From: Bacillota bacterium
Lineage (GTDB): Bacteria; Bacillota; Dethiobacteria; DTU022
NCBI GenBank assembly: GCA_019428945.1
Contig: JAHYJM010000014.1
Location: 1 to 33,570 of the forward strand
Direction of reading: 5' to 3'
Length of the DNA: 33,570 nt
The position numbers and the translations under genes were made by a program. The notes beneath the pieces were generated by a model. It saw only the letters and a list, made by a program, of their open reading frames with translations, had not been told where the DNA came from and ran no database searches. Positions 8,798 through 17,319 of the stretch are shown in pieces; within the stretch, counting starts at the first letter, position 1, and every line of letters begins with the position of its first letter.

Positions 8798-10456
8798 ATG
8801 GAACCAAGAGGAGAAGTATTTGTATTAGGTTTAATTCTCAGTATCATCGTTCTGCTTATATCTGTCTTAATCAGTGTATGGGCCCGCCGTTTTACCCGTA
8901 ACCTTGGCGACTACTATGTGGCAGGCCGCAGCATTGGCGCTATAAATAACGGTCTGGCTATGGTTTCGCTTGCTTTAAGCCTCACTACATTTATCGGTTT
9001 AACCGCCCTTATTATTGAGGGGCTTTATATCGCAGTTGCTGTATATGCTTCTTTTACAGCAGCTTTCATCGGTTTGCTGCTTTTAGCCGCTCCTTATCTG
9101 CGGCGGCACAAGTCGTTTACGACAATGGCTTTTATATCGGAAAGATACGGCAGCAATACTCTTCGCTATATTTCGGTTGTCGTTATGATGATTGTTTCTG
9201 TTCTCTACCTGGCCGGCAACCTGAAGGGAATCGGTATCGTTTTTTATTTTTTACTTGGCGTACCTGAAGTTGTCGGTATTGTTGTCGGCGGTTTGGTTGT
9301 AACGCTTTACGTTACCCTGGGTGGAATGTATGGGGTTACCTATAACCAGACCTTTCAAACTATAGTGTTGCTTTTCTGCCTTATGTTTCCCGTGGCGATT
9401 GTCTTAAGAACGCTCGGCGCCTCAGGCTGGGCTTTCCCGCCGCTCGGTTACGGTGATATGGTACCTCTGATGACTCAGACGGTGCCGCATTACTTCTGGG
9501 CAATGGTAGTCCACCCGGTTGTCTATATTGCAATATTCCTTGGCTCTTTCTTCGGGATTATCGGCCTGCCGCACTTCGTAATGCGTTTTTTTACAGTGCG
9601 TGACGCCAAGGAAGCCCGCTGGAGCACAGTGCTCTGTGTATTCCTGGTTGGTCTGGTAAACACCACAGTATATGCCACCGGTTTTGCTGCTGTATACTAC
9701 ATGCAGACCCAGGGGGTTGATATTCCCACAGCCGCATACGATTATGTTGTTTTCATCCTTGTTGAAGCTTTAGCCGGTGAAGGCTGGCTCGCCCTTGCCG
9801 TTGCCGGTTCTGTCGCCGCCGGTTTATCGACAGTCGCCGGTCTGTTAATGATTATGGGCGCCGGCTTAATTCACGATCTCTACGGGGCGATCAAACCGGA
9901 TGTAGATGATGAGAAGAAACTTAAATTATCTTATGGCGCGATGTTGGTTGTTGGTGTTTTAGTGATTCTCTTCTCGCTTAATCCACCTGAGTTTATCCTC
10001 GAGGCAATCATGTGGGCCTTCGGGATTGCTGCCGCCGGTCTTGGAGTGCCTATTGTAATGGGTATCTGGTGGAAGAGAACTAATAAATATGGTGTTGCTG
10101 CCGGGATGATCGTCGGCTCTCTGATTGCTTTTGTCAGCTGGATCATGATTGGCTATATGGGCATGGATCCCGTCGAAATCCCCTTCCCCATATTCGCCAA
10201 GTATTTCTACGGTCCACTTGGCTGGATCAAGGTCACAGCAATAGCTGTGCCTATATCATTTATCCTAACTGTAGTGGTCTCGTGGCTGACGCCGGCCCCG
10301 GGAGAAGAACTGCAGAGACAGGTAGATGAAATGCATGGTTGGTCTGATTATGATCCAAAACGTTACAATGGCAAAGGACTGCCCATTACTGTTATAGTTT
10401 TATCAGTCGTTGTAATGTGGTTCATGACGACCTTGTATGACATGTTCCCCAAGTAA
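8798..10456 (+). CDS. sodium:solute symporter (SSS family), probable monocarboxylate transporter
   Basis: A 552-residue membrane protein with about 13 membrane segments. The N-terminal block (GDYYVAGRSIGAINNGLAMVS), the TLGGMYGVTYNQTFQ block and the GLPHFVMRFFTVRDAKEAR sequence are hallmarks of SSS transporters related to ActP (acetate/glycolate permease) and PutP. It is expected to couple substrate uptake to sodium entry. It starts 29 bases after the small membrane protein, with a good GGAGG site, and is followed after a large hairpin by the two PaaK-like activating enzymes, so the substrate is probably an organic acid that these enzymes activate. The exact substrate cannot be told from sequence. 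Confidence 0.9.
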   Translation: MEPRGEVFVLGLILSIIVLLISVLISVWARRFTRNLGDYYVAGRSIGAINNGLAMVSLALSLTTFIGLTALIIEGLYIAVAVYASFTAAFIGLLLLAAPYLRRHKSFTTMAFISERYGSNTLRYISVVVMMIVSVLYLAGNLKGIGIVFYFLLGVPEVVGIVVGGLVVTLYVTLGGMYGVTYNQTFQTIVLLFCLMFPVAIVLRTLGASGWAFPPLGYGDMVPLMTQTVPHYFWAMVVHPVVYIAIFLGSFFGIIGLPHFVMRFFTVRDAKEARWSTVLCVFLVGLVNTTVYATGFAAVYYMQTQGVDIPTAAYDYVVFILVEALAGEGWLALAVAGSVAAGLSTVAGLLMIMGAGLIHDLYGAIKPDVDDEKKLKLSYGAMLVVGVLVILFSLNPPEFILEAIMWAFGIAAAGLGVPIVMGIWWKRTNKYGVAAGMIVGSLIAFVSWIMIGYMGMDPVEIPFPIFAKYFYGPLGWIKVTAIAVPISFILTVVVSWLTPAPGEELQRQVDEMHGWSDYDPKRYNGKGLPITVIVLSVVVMWFMTTLYDMFPK

Positions 10457-10462
10457 ACTCCA

Positions 10463-10502
10463 CAGGCAGGGGCAGTAATACCGGTTATTATGCCCCTGCC
10501 TG
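10463..10502 (+). repeat. long near-perfect inverted repeat between symporter and PaaK-like genes
   Basis: A 40-base hairpin fills most of the 73-base gap. A 12-bp perfect outer stem (CAGGCAGGGGCA with TGCCCCTGCCTG) is followed by one bulged G and a 5-bp inner stem, with a short CCGGT loop. There is no T-run after it (TGATATTTCC), so it is a poor intrinsic terminator. It may protect the symporter message from 3' decay or set the ratio of transporter to enzyme. Confidence 0.7.
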
Positions 10503-10529
10503 ATATTTCCTACAGGAGGTGATCGCTTT

Positions 10530-11987
10530 ATGGAGAATTGGGAGAAGCTGAGTAAGATGCCTTATAAAGAGATTAAAGAGATGCAGGACCGAAAACTGCG
10601 CGCCTTTATTGCAAACCAGATGTACCTCCATAGTCCATATTACAGCAAGCTGTTAAAAGAGCAGAACATCGATCCCTTTAAAATTAAGGGGGTAGACGAT
10701 TTACGCCACCTTCCCTTTACATATAAATGGGATATAGCTCCTACAGATGAAGAGCCGCAAAAAGCGAAAGATTTTGTTATACGCCCTGATGAAGAGCTTA
10801 CAGAAAAATACGGACACCTGGCCAAAATGTCGATGACAGGTGGAAAAGCTTTAGTGGAGGACAAGGTTTACGATTTTAAGCCGGTGCATATTCATTTTAC
10901 CACCGGGAGGACTGCTCTTCCCACTCCTTTTGTCTATTCAAAACGGGATCTGGAAAATCTTCGTGAATCAGGGTATCGTCTGTTAAATGTATTCGAAGTA
11001 ACCAGTGATGATGTTGTTGTCAATTGCTTTCCTTTTGCGCCGCACCTTGCATTCTGGCAGACATATTTCGCCGGCGAGAAAATGAATGTGGCCGGTTTCC
11101 ACAGTGGTGGCGGCAAAATTGTCGGTACCAAAAACCTGATGGATGCTTTTGAATATCTGCGACCGACTGTTGCCGTATTTATTCCGGGTTACTGTTACTA
11201 TTTTCTCCGCGAAGCTGTAAAGCAGGGCCGCGATTTTTCATCGGTTAAGAGAATATTTTTCGGTGGTGAAAGAGTGCCCCCCGGGCTCAAAGATAAAATC
11301 AAAGAACTTTTTACCCAGCTTGGGGCTGAAAATGTTATGGTTCTTGCAACTTATGGTATGACTGAAGCTAAAGTTGCCTGGCCTGAATGTCCTTCCCACG
11401 ATGAATATTTCGGGTATCATCTTTATCCCGATATGGAGATCTTTGAAACGGTTGACCCCGAAAGTGGTGAGCCGGTAGGTGAAGGTGAAGAAGGCGAGAT
11501 AGTATATACCGCTCTTGACTGGCGCGGGACGGCAGTATTGCGTTACAGAACCGGTGATATTGCTGTAGGTGGCCTTCTTTATGAGCCCTGCCCCAACTGT
11601 GGTCGTACTGTGCCAAGAATCAGCTCCAATATACAGCGTAAATCTGAACTGAGAGAATTTAACATGACTAAAGTTAAGGGTACTCTGGTAAACTTAAACA
11701 ATTTCTTCCCGCTGATGATGAGCCATCCGGATATTGAAGAGTGGCAGGTAGAAATGCGAAAAAGAAATAACGATCCCTTTGATCTTGATGAAATCGTGCT
11801 TTATGTAGCTACAAAAGGTGAAGTTGATCGTGATAAGTTTGTTGGAGACCTGCAGCAAAAAGTATTAAGAGACACTGAAGTATCGCTAACTGATGTTATT
11901 TTTAAATCTGTGCCTGAATTGGTTTCCCAACTCGGTATGGAAACAGAACTGAAAGAAAAACGTATTGTTGATAACAGGCCAAGTTAA
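10530..11987 (+). CDS. PaaK-like AMP-dependent ligase, divergent (first of tandem pair)
   Basis: A 485-residue protein of the phenylacetate-CoA ligase branch of the ANL superfamily. The N-terminus (KMPYKEIKEMQ, HSPYYSKLL) follows PaaK. The usual S/T-SGTTG-KPT phosphate loop is replaced by TTGRTALPTP at 124-133. YGMTEA (275-280), RYRTGD (338-343) and the CPNCGRTVPRI block (354-364) are kept, so adenylation may still work. The C-terminal catalytic region is unlike PaaK (REFNMTKVKGTLVN). AGGAGGTGAT precedes the ATG. It is followed 33 bases later by a paralogue, and preceded by a carboxylate-type symporter. A role in activating an imported aromatic or other carboxylic acid is inferred; the substrate is unknown. 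Confidence 0.8.
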   Translation: MENWEKLSKMPYKEIKEMQDRKLRAFIANQMYLHSPYYSKLLKEQNIDPFKIKGVDDLRHLPFTYKWDIAPTDEEPQKAKDFVIRPDEELTEKYGHLAKMSMTGGKALVEDKVYDFKPVHIHFTTGRTALPTPFVYSKRDLENLRESGYRLLNVFEVTSDDVVVNCFPFAPHLAFWQTYFAGEKMNVAGFHSGGGKIVGTKNLMDAFEYLRPTVAVFIPGYCYYFLREAVKQGRDFSSVKRIFFGGERVPPGLKDKIKELFTQLGAENVMVLATYGMTEAKVAWPECPSHDEYFGYHLYPDMEIFETVDPESGEPVGEGEEGEIVYTALDWRGTAVLRYRTGDIAVGGLLYEPCPNCGRTVPRISSNIQRKSELREFNMTKVKGTLVNLNNFFPLMMSHPDIEEWQVEMRKRNNDPFDLDEIVLYVATKGEVDRDKFVGDLQQKVLRDTEVSLTDVIFKSVPELVSQLGMETELKEKRIVDNRPS

Positions 11988-12020
11988 TGGTTGTTTCATG
12001 AGCCAGAAAGGAGGAAACAT

Positions 12021-13445
12021 ATGCAGGCGTGGAATAAAATAAGCCGGATGCCGGCGCCGGCGATAAAAAAACTACAGGAAGAACTGTTAGGTAAGATGTT
12101 AACTGAAGAGTTGATGGTTAGGCATCCGTACTACAAAGCCCTATTTAATGAAAAGGGAATTAATCCCGCTGAAATTAAAAGCATAGATGATTTAAATAAA
12201 ATACCTTTTACTGAAAAAGCCGATATCGTACCCAGGGAGGATGATTTGCTTCACACGAAGAAGTTTGTACTGGAGCCACCGGCAGAAGGTGAAGGAAAGG
12301 AAAAGAAAAAAGGGTTTTCTCTGTTCGGTAAGAAAGAAACCGGTCCAGATCCAGGTGATTATACTTTCCATACTTTATATTTTTCCGCAGGGCGAACAGC
12401 AAAACCGGTTCCGATCGAGTATACTCATTATGATCTTGATAATCTCAAGGAAGCGGGTATGCGAGCTTTTGAAATCATGGAGATTACCAGGGACGATACT
12501 TTAATCAACGCCTTTACCTATGCGCCAAATGCACACTTCTGGCAGACATTTTACAGCACAATCGGCATTGGCAGCACAGCCCTGCAAACCGGTGGAGGGA
12601 AAGTATTGGGTTTGGAGAAAATCCTCAAAGCGCTCGATAGCATGGAGGCGCCGGCCCTGGTAATATCTCCCGGGTATGGTCGCTTTGCTTTGCTAACACT
12701 GGATCATTTTGGATTCAGCGCAGGGAATCTCGAAAAGATAGTACTGGGTATTGATTTCACACCAATTGCCGTGGTTGATCGAATTAAGGCTTTGATGAAA
12801 GAACTTGGTGCGAAAGATGATCAGGTTAGGCGCATTTATTTTAACTCAGAAGCGAAATCGGGTTGGGCAGAGTGTGCTCCGGGGTTTGGCTATCATACAA
12901 ATCCTGACCATATCCTGGTTGAAATTGTCGATCCGGTGACAGGAGAGGTGCTCAGCGAGGGTGAACCTGGTGAAATTGTAATAACTCACCTTGACACCAG
13001 GGGGACTGTCTTGCTGCGCTTCAAAACCGGGGATATCGCTACCGGCGGAATGACCACTGAGCCATGTCCAAATTGTAAACGGACGGTACCGAGAATTCTT
13101 GGTGATATTGAGCGTAAAGAACATATTTACGAACTTAAGGGCAAAGAGGGCATTGTTTCTTTCAACGGCAACCATCTTCGCAGAGTAATGTTTGCCCGTG
13201 AAGACGTTTTGCTCTGGTACGCAGAATTAAACCGCACAGATTCCGAAGATACACTGAAAGTGATTGTTAAAGGTGTTTCCGGAACAGATGAGGAAGCGCT
13301 GCTGCCGGCCCTGAAAGATGCTTTGGTCGGGGAATTCAACCTCGCGTTAACCGTAGAGGGCAGTTCTTTAGATGCTGTAGCCAATAAAATCGGACTCGAA
13401 AAAAATATTACCGAGCAGAATTTTTTTGACAACAGAATGAACTGA
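12021..13445 (+). CDS. PaaK-like protein with degenerate ATP-binding motifs (second of tandem pair)
   Basis: A 474-residue paralogue of the preceding gene: the starts (NKISRMPAPAIKKLQ against EKLSKMPYKEIKEMQ), the FWQTFY and GGGK blocks and the EPCPNCKRTVPRI block align throughout. The phosphate loop is SAGRTAKP at 122-129, and the YG-x-TE motif has become YFNSEAKSG at 273-281, keeping only the glutamate; FKTGD is retained. A lysine-rich insert (residues about 89-112) precedes the loop. The ATG at 12021 is chosen over 11991 because an AAAGGAGG site ends six bases before it and the paralogous N-termini then line up. It may be a weakened enzyme or a partner subunit of the first protein. The operon ends at the terminator just after it. 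Confidence 0.75.
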   Translation: MQAWNKISRMPAPAIKKLQEELLGKMLTEELMVRHPYYKALFNEKGINPAEIKSIDDLNKIPFTEKADIVPREDDLLHTKKFVLEPPAEGEGKEKKKGFSLFGKKETGPDPGDYTFHTLYFSAGRTAKPVPIEYTHYDLDNLKEAGMRAFEIMEITRDDTLINAFTYAPNAHFWQTFYSTIGIGSTALQTGGGKVLGLEKILKALDSMEAPALVISPGYGRFALLTLDHFGFSAGNLEKIVLGIDFTPIAVVDRIKALMKELGAKDDQVRRIYFNSEAKSGWAECAPGFGYHTNPDHILVEIVDPVTGEVLSEGEPGEIVITHLDTRGTVLLRFKTGDIATGGMTTEPCPNCKRTVPRILGDIERKEHIYELKGKEGIVSFNGNHLRRVMFAREDVLLWYAELNRTDSEDTLKVIVKGVSGTDEEALLPALKDALVGEFNLALTVEGSSLDAVANKIGLEKNITEQNFFDNRMN

Positions 13446-13470
13446 GATACAGTCAAAATTATATCTAAAG

Positions 13471-13495
13471 CCCCTGCTACGGCGGGGGTTTTATT
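13471..13495 (+). terminator. intrinsic terminator closing the symporter/PaaK operon
   Basis: A 7-bp GC-rich stem (CCCCTGC with GCGGGGG, one G-U pair) and TACG loop is followed by TTTTATTT, 25 bases after the stop codon of the second PaaK-like gene. Confidence 0.88.
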
Positions 13496-13565
13496 TATGC
13501 TTTATTCTAATATAGCGTTAGAATGCTTTTCAATGGTTACCGATAATGGTATAATAAAAAAGCCT

Positions 13566-13594
13566 TTGACTGTTAAAATCCAATAAAATATAAA
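13566..13594 (+). promoter_or_regulatory. sigma-70-type promoter of the histidine kinase operon
   Basis: TTGACT (13566-13571) and TATAAA (13589-13594) are separated by exactly 17 bases, 27 bases before the TTG start of the kinase. A second -10-like TATAAT lies at about 13550 without a clear -35. Confidence 0.65.
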
Positions 13595-13621
13595 CATTTT
13601 TATAGAAAGGCAGGTGCGATA

Positions 13622-14719
13622 TTGAGCAAACTACCGGATCCCGTAAATATCGATACGATTGCTGATAATCTTGCTGACGCTGTATTCCTGGTAGATCTCG
13701 ATAAAAAAGTCGTTTGGCTTAATAAACAGGCCGGCGAATTTTTTCATACCAACCAGGAGAGGTCCGGCGGTAAACCTATAACAGAACTGACCTCTATAAA
13801 AAAAATGGATGATCTTCTTTCCGAAGTATTCGAGCAGCAGGCTGCGTTGAAATGTTCTTATGAAGAAGCTTCGGTAAAAGTTAAAAGGCTTGATCAACGT
13901 TACTTTTTTAAAATTGCCATTAACCCTATTTTCCATGAAGATAAACTCTGGGGCGCTCTTGTTCAGCTTACAGATGTAACCCGTTTTCATGAGATGGAAA
14001 AAATTAAGACAGATTTTGTTTCGATCGTTTCGCATGAATTCAGAACCCCGCTCACAACAATTATAGTTGGGGTTGAAATGCTTAAAGAAGGTATGCTGGG
14101 AGATTTAACTCCCAGGGGTAAGGAAGTCCTTGAGGCGATCGGTTCCGACTGCGAAAGGTTAAACAGGCTTATCGACAACCTCATGGAGCTTTCCAGGATT
14201 GAATCCGGAACAATTTATGTTGAAGCAGAGTCGACAGATGTAGCAGATTTAGTCCAGGAAGCTGTCAGACCGCTTAAAGTTCAGGCAGATAAACAGGGGA
14301 TTGAATTAATAACTGACCTTCCTCCGAAACTGCCTCCTGTCGCGGCAGATTTTAATAAATCAGTTTGGGTTCTCGCCAATTTGGTTGGGAACGCGATGCG
14401 CTACACAGATCCCGGAGGAACGATAACTGTCAGGGTAAGGCAACGGGGAAAACGCCACTTCTTCTCGGTTGAAGATACCGGTTGCGGCATTCCAAAAGAA
14501 CATCAGGAGAAGATTTTCCGTAAGTATGTACAGGTGAGTGGACCGGGACGTAAAGGCGCCGGCGGAGTAGGACTGGGCTTAGCCATTGCCAAGGATATCG
14601 TGATGGCGCACGGAGGCGAGATTTGGGTAGAGAGCGAAGTTGGGAAAGGCACTACCTTCACCTTTACTTTCCCTGTATACCAGGGTGGAGAAGCTGTCAC
14701 GCTGCCAAACGGAAACTAG
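13622..14719 (+). CDS. soluble PAS-domain sensor histidine kinase
   Basis: A 365-residue cytoplasmic kinase without membrane segments. Residues about 10-125 form a PAS domain (ADAVFLVDLDKKVVWLN); the HisKA box VSHEFRTPLTTI places the phosphorylated histidine at H138; and the ATPase has an N box (NLVGNAMRYTDPGG), G1 (DTGCGIP) and G2 (GGVGLGLAIAKDI). It starts at TTG with an AGGTG site and a near-consensus promoter upstream. The receiver-only regulator follows 18 bases later, so they form a two-component pair. The signal must be internal, such as a redox state or small ligand; no heme or flavin cysteine motif is evident. A link with the preceding carboxylate operon is possible but there is a terminator between. 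Confidence 0.92.
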   Translation: MSKLPDPVNIDTIADNLADAVFLVDLDKKVVWLNKQAGEFFHTNQERSGGKPITELTSIKKMDDLLSEVFEQQAALKCSYEEASVKVKRLDQRYFFKIAINPIFHEDKLWGALVQLTDVTRFHEMEKIKTDFVSIVSHEFRTPLTTIIVGVEMLKEGMLGDLTPRGKEVLEAIGSDCERLNRLIDNLMELSRIESGTIYVEAESTDVADLVQEAVRPLKVQADKQGIELITDLPPKLPPVAADFNKSVWVLANLVGNAMRYTDPGGTITVRVRQRGKRHFFSVEDTGCGIPKEHQEKIFRKYVQVSGPGRKGAGGVGLGLAIAKDIVMAHGGEIWVESEVGKGTTFTFTFPVYQGGEAVTLPNGN

Positions 14720-14737
14720 GACGGAGGAGGTTAATCA

Positions 14738-15106
14738 ATGAGCAAAAAAATCTTATTAGTGGAAGATGAAAAGAATGTAATATTGGGAGTGCGTACCTGT
14801 CTTGATGCAGTCGGTTACCAGGTAGATATTGTTGAAGACGGTGAAGAGGCTTTAAATTCCGTTCGCAGAGAACACCCCGATTTAATTTTACTTGATCTGT
14901 TGTTGCCAAAAATTGACGGCTTTGAAGTATTAAAAGTTTTAAAAGGTGATCAGTCTACCAGCAGCATTCCAATCATCGTATTGACTGCCAAAGCTGAGGA
15001 AGAGGATCGCCAAAGAGCTCTTGATTTAGGCGCGGATAATTATATGACCAAACCTTTTAAACCACAGGAGCTTTGGGATTTACTGAAAAACTATCTGGCT
15101 GATTGA
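14738..15106 (+). CDS. stand-alone receiver (CheY-like) response regulator
   Basis: A 122-residue single receiver domain: acidic pair E9/D10, phosphoacceptor D53 in LILLDLLLPKIDG, T83 and K105 in YMTKPF, so all phosphorylation residues are present. There is no DNA-binding or enzymatic output domain. An AGGAGG site precedes the ATG, 18 bases after the kinase gene. It could act by protein contact or as a relay or phosphate sink; the partner is not evident in the window. Confidence 0.92.
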   Translation: MSKKILLVEDEKNVILGVRTCLDAVGYQVDIVEDGEEALNSVRREHPDLILLDLLLPKIDGFEVLKVLKGDQSTSSIPIIVLTAKAEEEDRQRALDLGADNYMTKPFKPQELWDLLKNYLAD

Positions 15107-15181
15107 GGTCAGCATAATATTAATCATTTAATCTGCCGGGGGCACAGGAAACTGTGCTCTTTGTTGAATATGGAGGTTTTA

Positions 15182-16324
15182 ATGTCGTTACAGAAAGCAG
15201 GCTATGAGCAGGGCCCAATACGGCCTCCAAGCGAAGCAGGCAGTTTACTGGTAAGATTAACCCGTAACTGCCCCTGGAATCGCTGTCTCTTTTGTCCTGT
15301 GTATAAAGGTGAAAAATTCGGCAGGCGCAGTTTAGAAGATATTAGTAAAGATATAAAGAACATTGCTTTCGCAGCAGGCCAAATAAGAGCGTTATCTCTA
15401 TCTTCAGGGTATGATGGTAAAATCAACAGGCAAACTTTAGCCCTGATCCAATCAGAACACCCTGCACTTTTTCAGCTTGCCTTCTGGCTATTCAGAGGGG
15501 GTGAGAATGTCTTTCTTCAGGATGGAGACAGCTTGCTGCTTCCTGTTCCCCAGCTTAAGAAGATTTTAAATCTGCTGAAGACTGAGTTTCCATCTGTTAA
15601 GAGGATTACCAGCTATGCCCGCTCAAGGACCCTAACCCGCCGTAGCGTGGAAGAATTGGTCATCCTTAAAAATGCCGGTTTAACCCGCATTCATGTCGGT
15701 ATGGAAAGCGGTAATGATGAAGTTCTTGCATACATGAAGAAAGGCGCAACTTCTGCCCAGCACATTGAAGCAGGGGTAAAAGTTAAGGCTGCCGGACTTT
15801 CTTTAAGCGAATATGTTATCCCCGGTCTTGGGGGCAAAACACTCTGGCATGAGCATGCCGTTGACAGCGCCGTAGTTCTAAATAAAATTAACCCCGATTT
15901 TATCAGGCTCCGAACCCTCGCTGTACCGCCCGGATGCCCGTTGTACAGTAAAGTCGTGTCAGGAGAATTTATTCTCTTAGACGATGATGGCGTGGCGCGG
16001 GAACTTGCTCTTTTTATAGAGACCCTCGAAGGAATAGACAGTTATATTTACAGTGATCATATTCTGAACCTTTTTGAGGATTTGGCCGGCAAACTTCCAG
16101 ATGATAAAGCCGATATGCTTGGGATTATAAACAGCTATTTTTCAATGACACCAAAAGAGCGGGAGCTCTACCGGCTTGGTCGACGAGCAGGTTATTTCCG
16201 GACACTTGCTGATTTAAACAACAAAACTCTTTGTTCGCCAGTAGAACAACTGTATAGTAGTTTAAAAGAGAAAGGTATATCGGTTGACAGTTACATCCGC
16301 GAGAACATGCTCAGGTTTATTTGA
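15182..16324 (+). CDS. radical SAM protein with CX4CX2C cluster motif
   Basis: A 380-residue radical SAM protein. The cluster motif is C30-PWNR-C35-LF-C38, giving CX4CX2C rather than the common CX3CX2C, followed by PVYKG. Later blocks fit the TIM barrel (TRIHVGMESGNDEVLAYMKKGAT, YVIPGLGGKT, PDFIRLRTLAVPPGCPL), similar to the B12-independent Elp3/HemN-like radical SAM group. The ATG at 15182 is chosen because GGAGG lies five bases before it; the TTG at 15161 has no site. The function is unknown. It is first in a run of five same-strand genes, but the spacing to the next is 38 bases, so co-transcription is likely but not certain. Confidence 0.85.
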   Translation: MSLQKAGYEQGPIRPPSEAGSLLVRLTRNCPWNRCLFCPVYKGEKFGRRSLEDISKDIKNIAFAAGQIRALSLSSGYDGKINRQTLALIQSEHPALFQLAFWLFRGGENVFLQDGDSLLLPVPQLKKILNLLKTEFPSVKRITSYARSRTLTRRSVEELVILKNAGLTRIHVGMESGNDEVLAYMKKGATSAQHIEAGVKVKAAGLSLSEYVIPGLGGKTLWHEHAVDSAVVLNKINPDFIRLRTLAVPPGCPLYSKVVSGEFILLDDDGVARELALFIETLEGIDSYIYSDHILNLFEDLAGKLPDDKADMLGIINSYFSMTPKERELYRLGRRAGYFRTLADLNNKTLCSPVEQLYSSLKEKGISVDSYIRENMLRFI

Positions 16325-16362
16325 ATAATCGAGCGCAGAAATATTAAATAAAGGTGATAACC

Positions 16363-16644
16363 ATGCGAGTTGCCATCTGTTTACTTGAACTGCATATCCA
16401 TGAGTCAACCTCGCTAAAATCAAAGCGGAGGGTTATTAAGAGTATAATCCATAGACTGCGTAACCAATTTAACGTTTCTGTTTCAGAGGTTGGCAGTCAG
16501 GATCTATGGCAGCGTTCAGAACTGGGGCTTGCTGTAGTCTGCCATAATGGTGCCGGGGCAGATAAAATCATGGAAAGCATATTTAGCTTCATCGAAAAGG
16601 AAGACAGGGTTGAGATAATATCAACCCGTGTTGAAAACTATTAA
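16363..16644 (+). CDS. DUF503 family protein (YlxP-like)
   Basis: A 93-residue protein beginning MRVAICLLELHIHESTSLKSKRRV and containing VSVSEVGSQDLWQRSELGLAVV, the hallmark sequences of DUF503, a small Firmicutes family that includes B. subtilis YlxP, often encoded near ribosome-assembly genes. A biochemical role is not established. The ATG at 16363 is preferred over the in-frame GTG at 16354, which itself forms part of the AAAGGTG binding site. It lies 14 bases before the methyltransferase gene, so the two are an operon, consistent with RNA-related roles. Confidence 0.88.
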   Translation: MRVAICLLELHIHESTSLKSKRRVIKSIIHRLRNQFNVSVSEVGSQDLWQRSELGLAVVCHNGAGADKIMESIFSFIEKEDRVEIISTRVENY

Positions 16645-16658
16645 AAAAGGATAATGTC

Positions 16659-17246
16659 ATGTTTGTTTTAAGAAAAATAACCGATCTGGCTCAGCATTAC
16701 CTTGAACTTGTGATTAATCCGGGCAGCAGGGTTATTGATGCAACTGCCGGTAATGGTTATGATACAGAATTCCTGGCCAGACAGGTTGGCCCTCAAGGTC
16801 ATGTATATGCTTTTGATATCCAGGCGGAAGCGCTCAAACGAACTGCTGAAAGGCTCAGAAAGTCAAACTTGATTGACAGGGTGACCCTTTATGAAACCGG
16901 GCATGAGGAGATGAGCAGATTAATAGAAGAGCCTGTCAGCGCGGTTACTTATAATCTGGGTTACCTGCCCGGCGGAGATCACAACCTGGTTACCCGTAAT
17001 GAAACAACAATTGAAAGTTTAAATCAGGCGCTTGAACTTTTAATAACGGGTGGCTTAGTTGTGATTACCATGTACCCGGGGCATGCAGAGGGAAATCTGG
17101 AAAAGCAGAAGTTGCTCAGCTTCTGTTCGAAACTTCAGGCGATTGAATTTACAGTTGTTCATATGAATTTGCTTAACCTGTTGAGCAGCCCACCGGAACT
17201 GTTAATCGTGCAAAAAAATCATTTTAAACAGAAGATGAAAGCCTAA
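16659..17246 (+). CDS. mnmM: class I SAM methyltransferase, MnmM/YtqB-like (tRNA wobble uridine)
   Basis: A 195-residue Rossmann methyltransferase. The SAM-binding motif I DATAGNGYDTEFLA is at 27-40, and the acidic ribose-binding end AFDIQ at 51-55. NLGYLPGGDH at 99-108 and the C-terminal MYPGHAEG are characteristic of the YtqB family, shown in B. subtilis to make the final methylation of mnm5(s2)U34 in tRNA (MnmM). Length matches. A weak AAGGAT-like site precedes the ATG. It follows the DUF503 gene by 14 bases. The family call is good; the exact tRNA substrate is by homology. Confidence 0.8.
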   Translation: MFVLRKITDLAQHYLELVINPGSRVIDATAGNGYDTEFLARQVGPQGHVYAFDIQAEALKRTAERLRKSNLIDRVTLYETGHEEMSRLIEEPVSAVTYNLGYLPGGDHNLVTRNETTIESLNQALELLITGGLVVITMYPGHAEGNLEKQKLLSFCSKLQAIEFTVVHMNLLNLLSSPPELLIVQKNHFKQKMKA

Positions 17247-17319
17247 AAGGATATTGATTGTGCCATGTCGAACAAAAACCATAGTGTACCTATATTTATG
17301 AGACAGGAGCAGGGAGAAA

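Noticed and set aside
12846-13456. Two 109-residue minus-strand frames
   Set aside because: Opposite the C-terminal part of the second PaaK-like gene; no supporting signals.
13631-14035. 134-residue minus-strand frame
   Set aside because: Lies opposite the PAS and HisKA part of the histidine kinase and has no family features.
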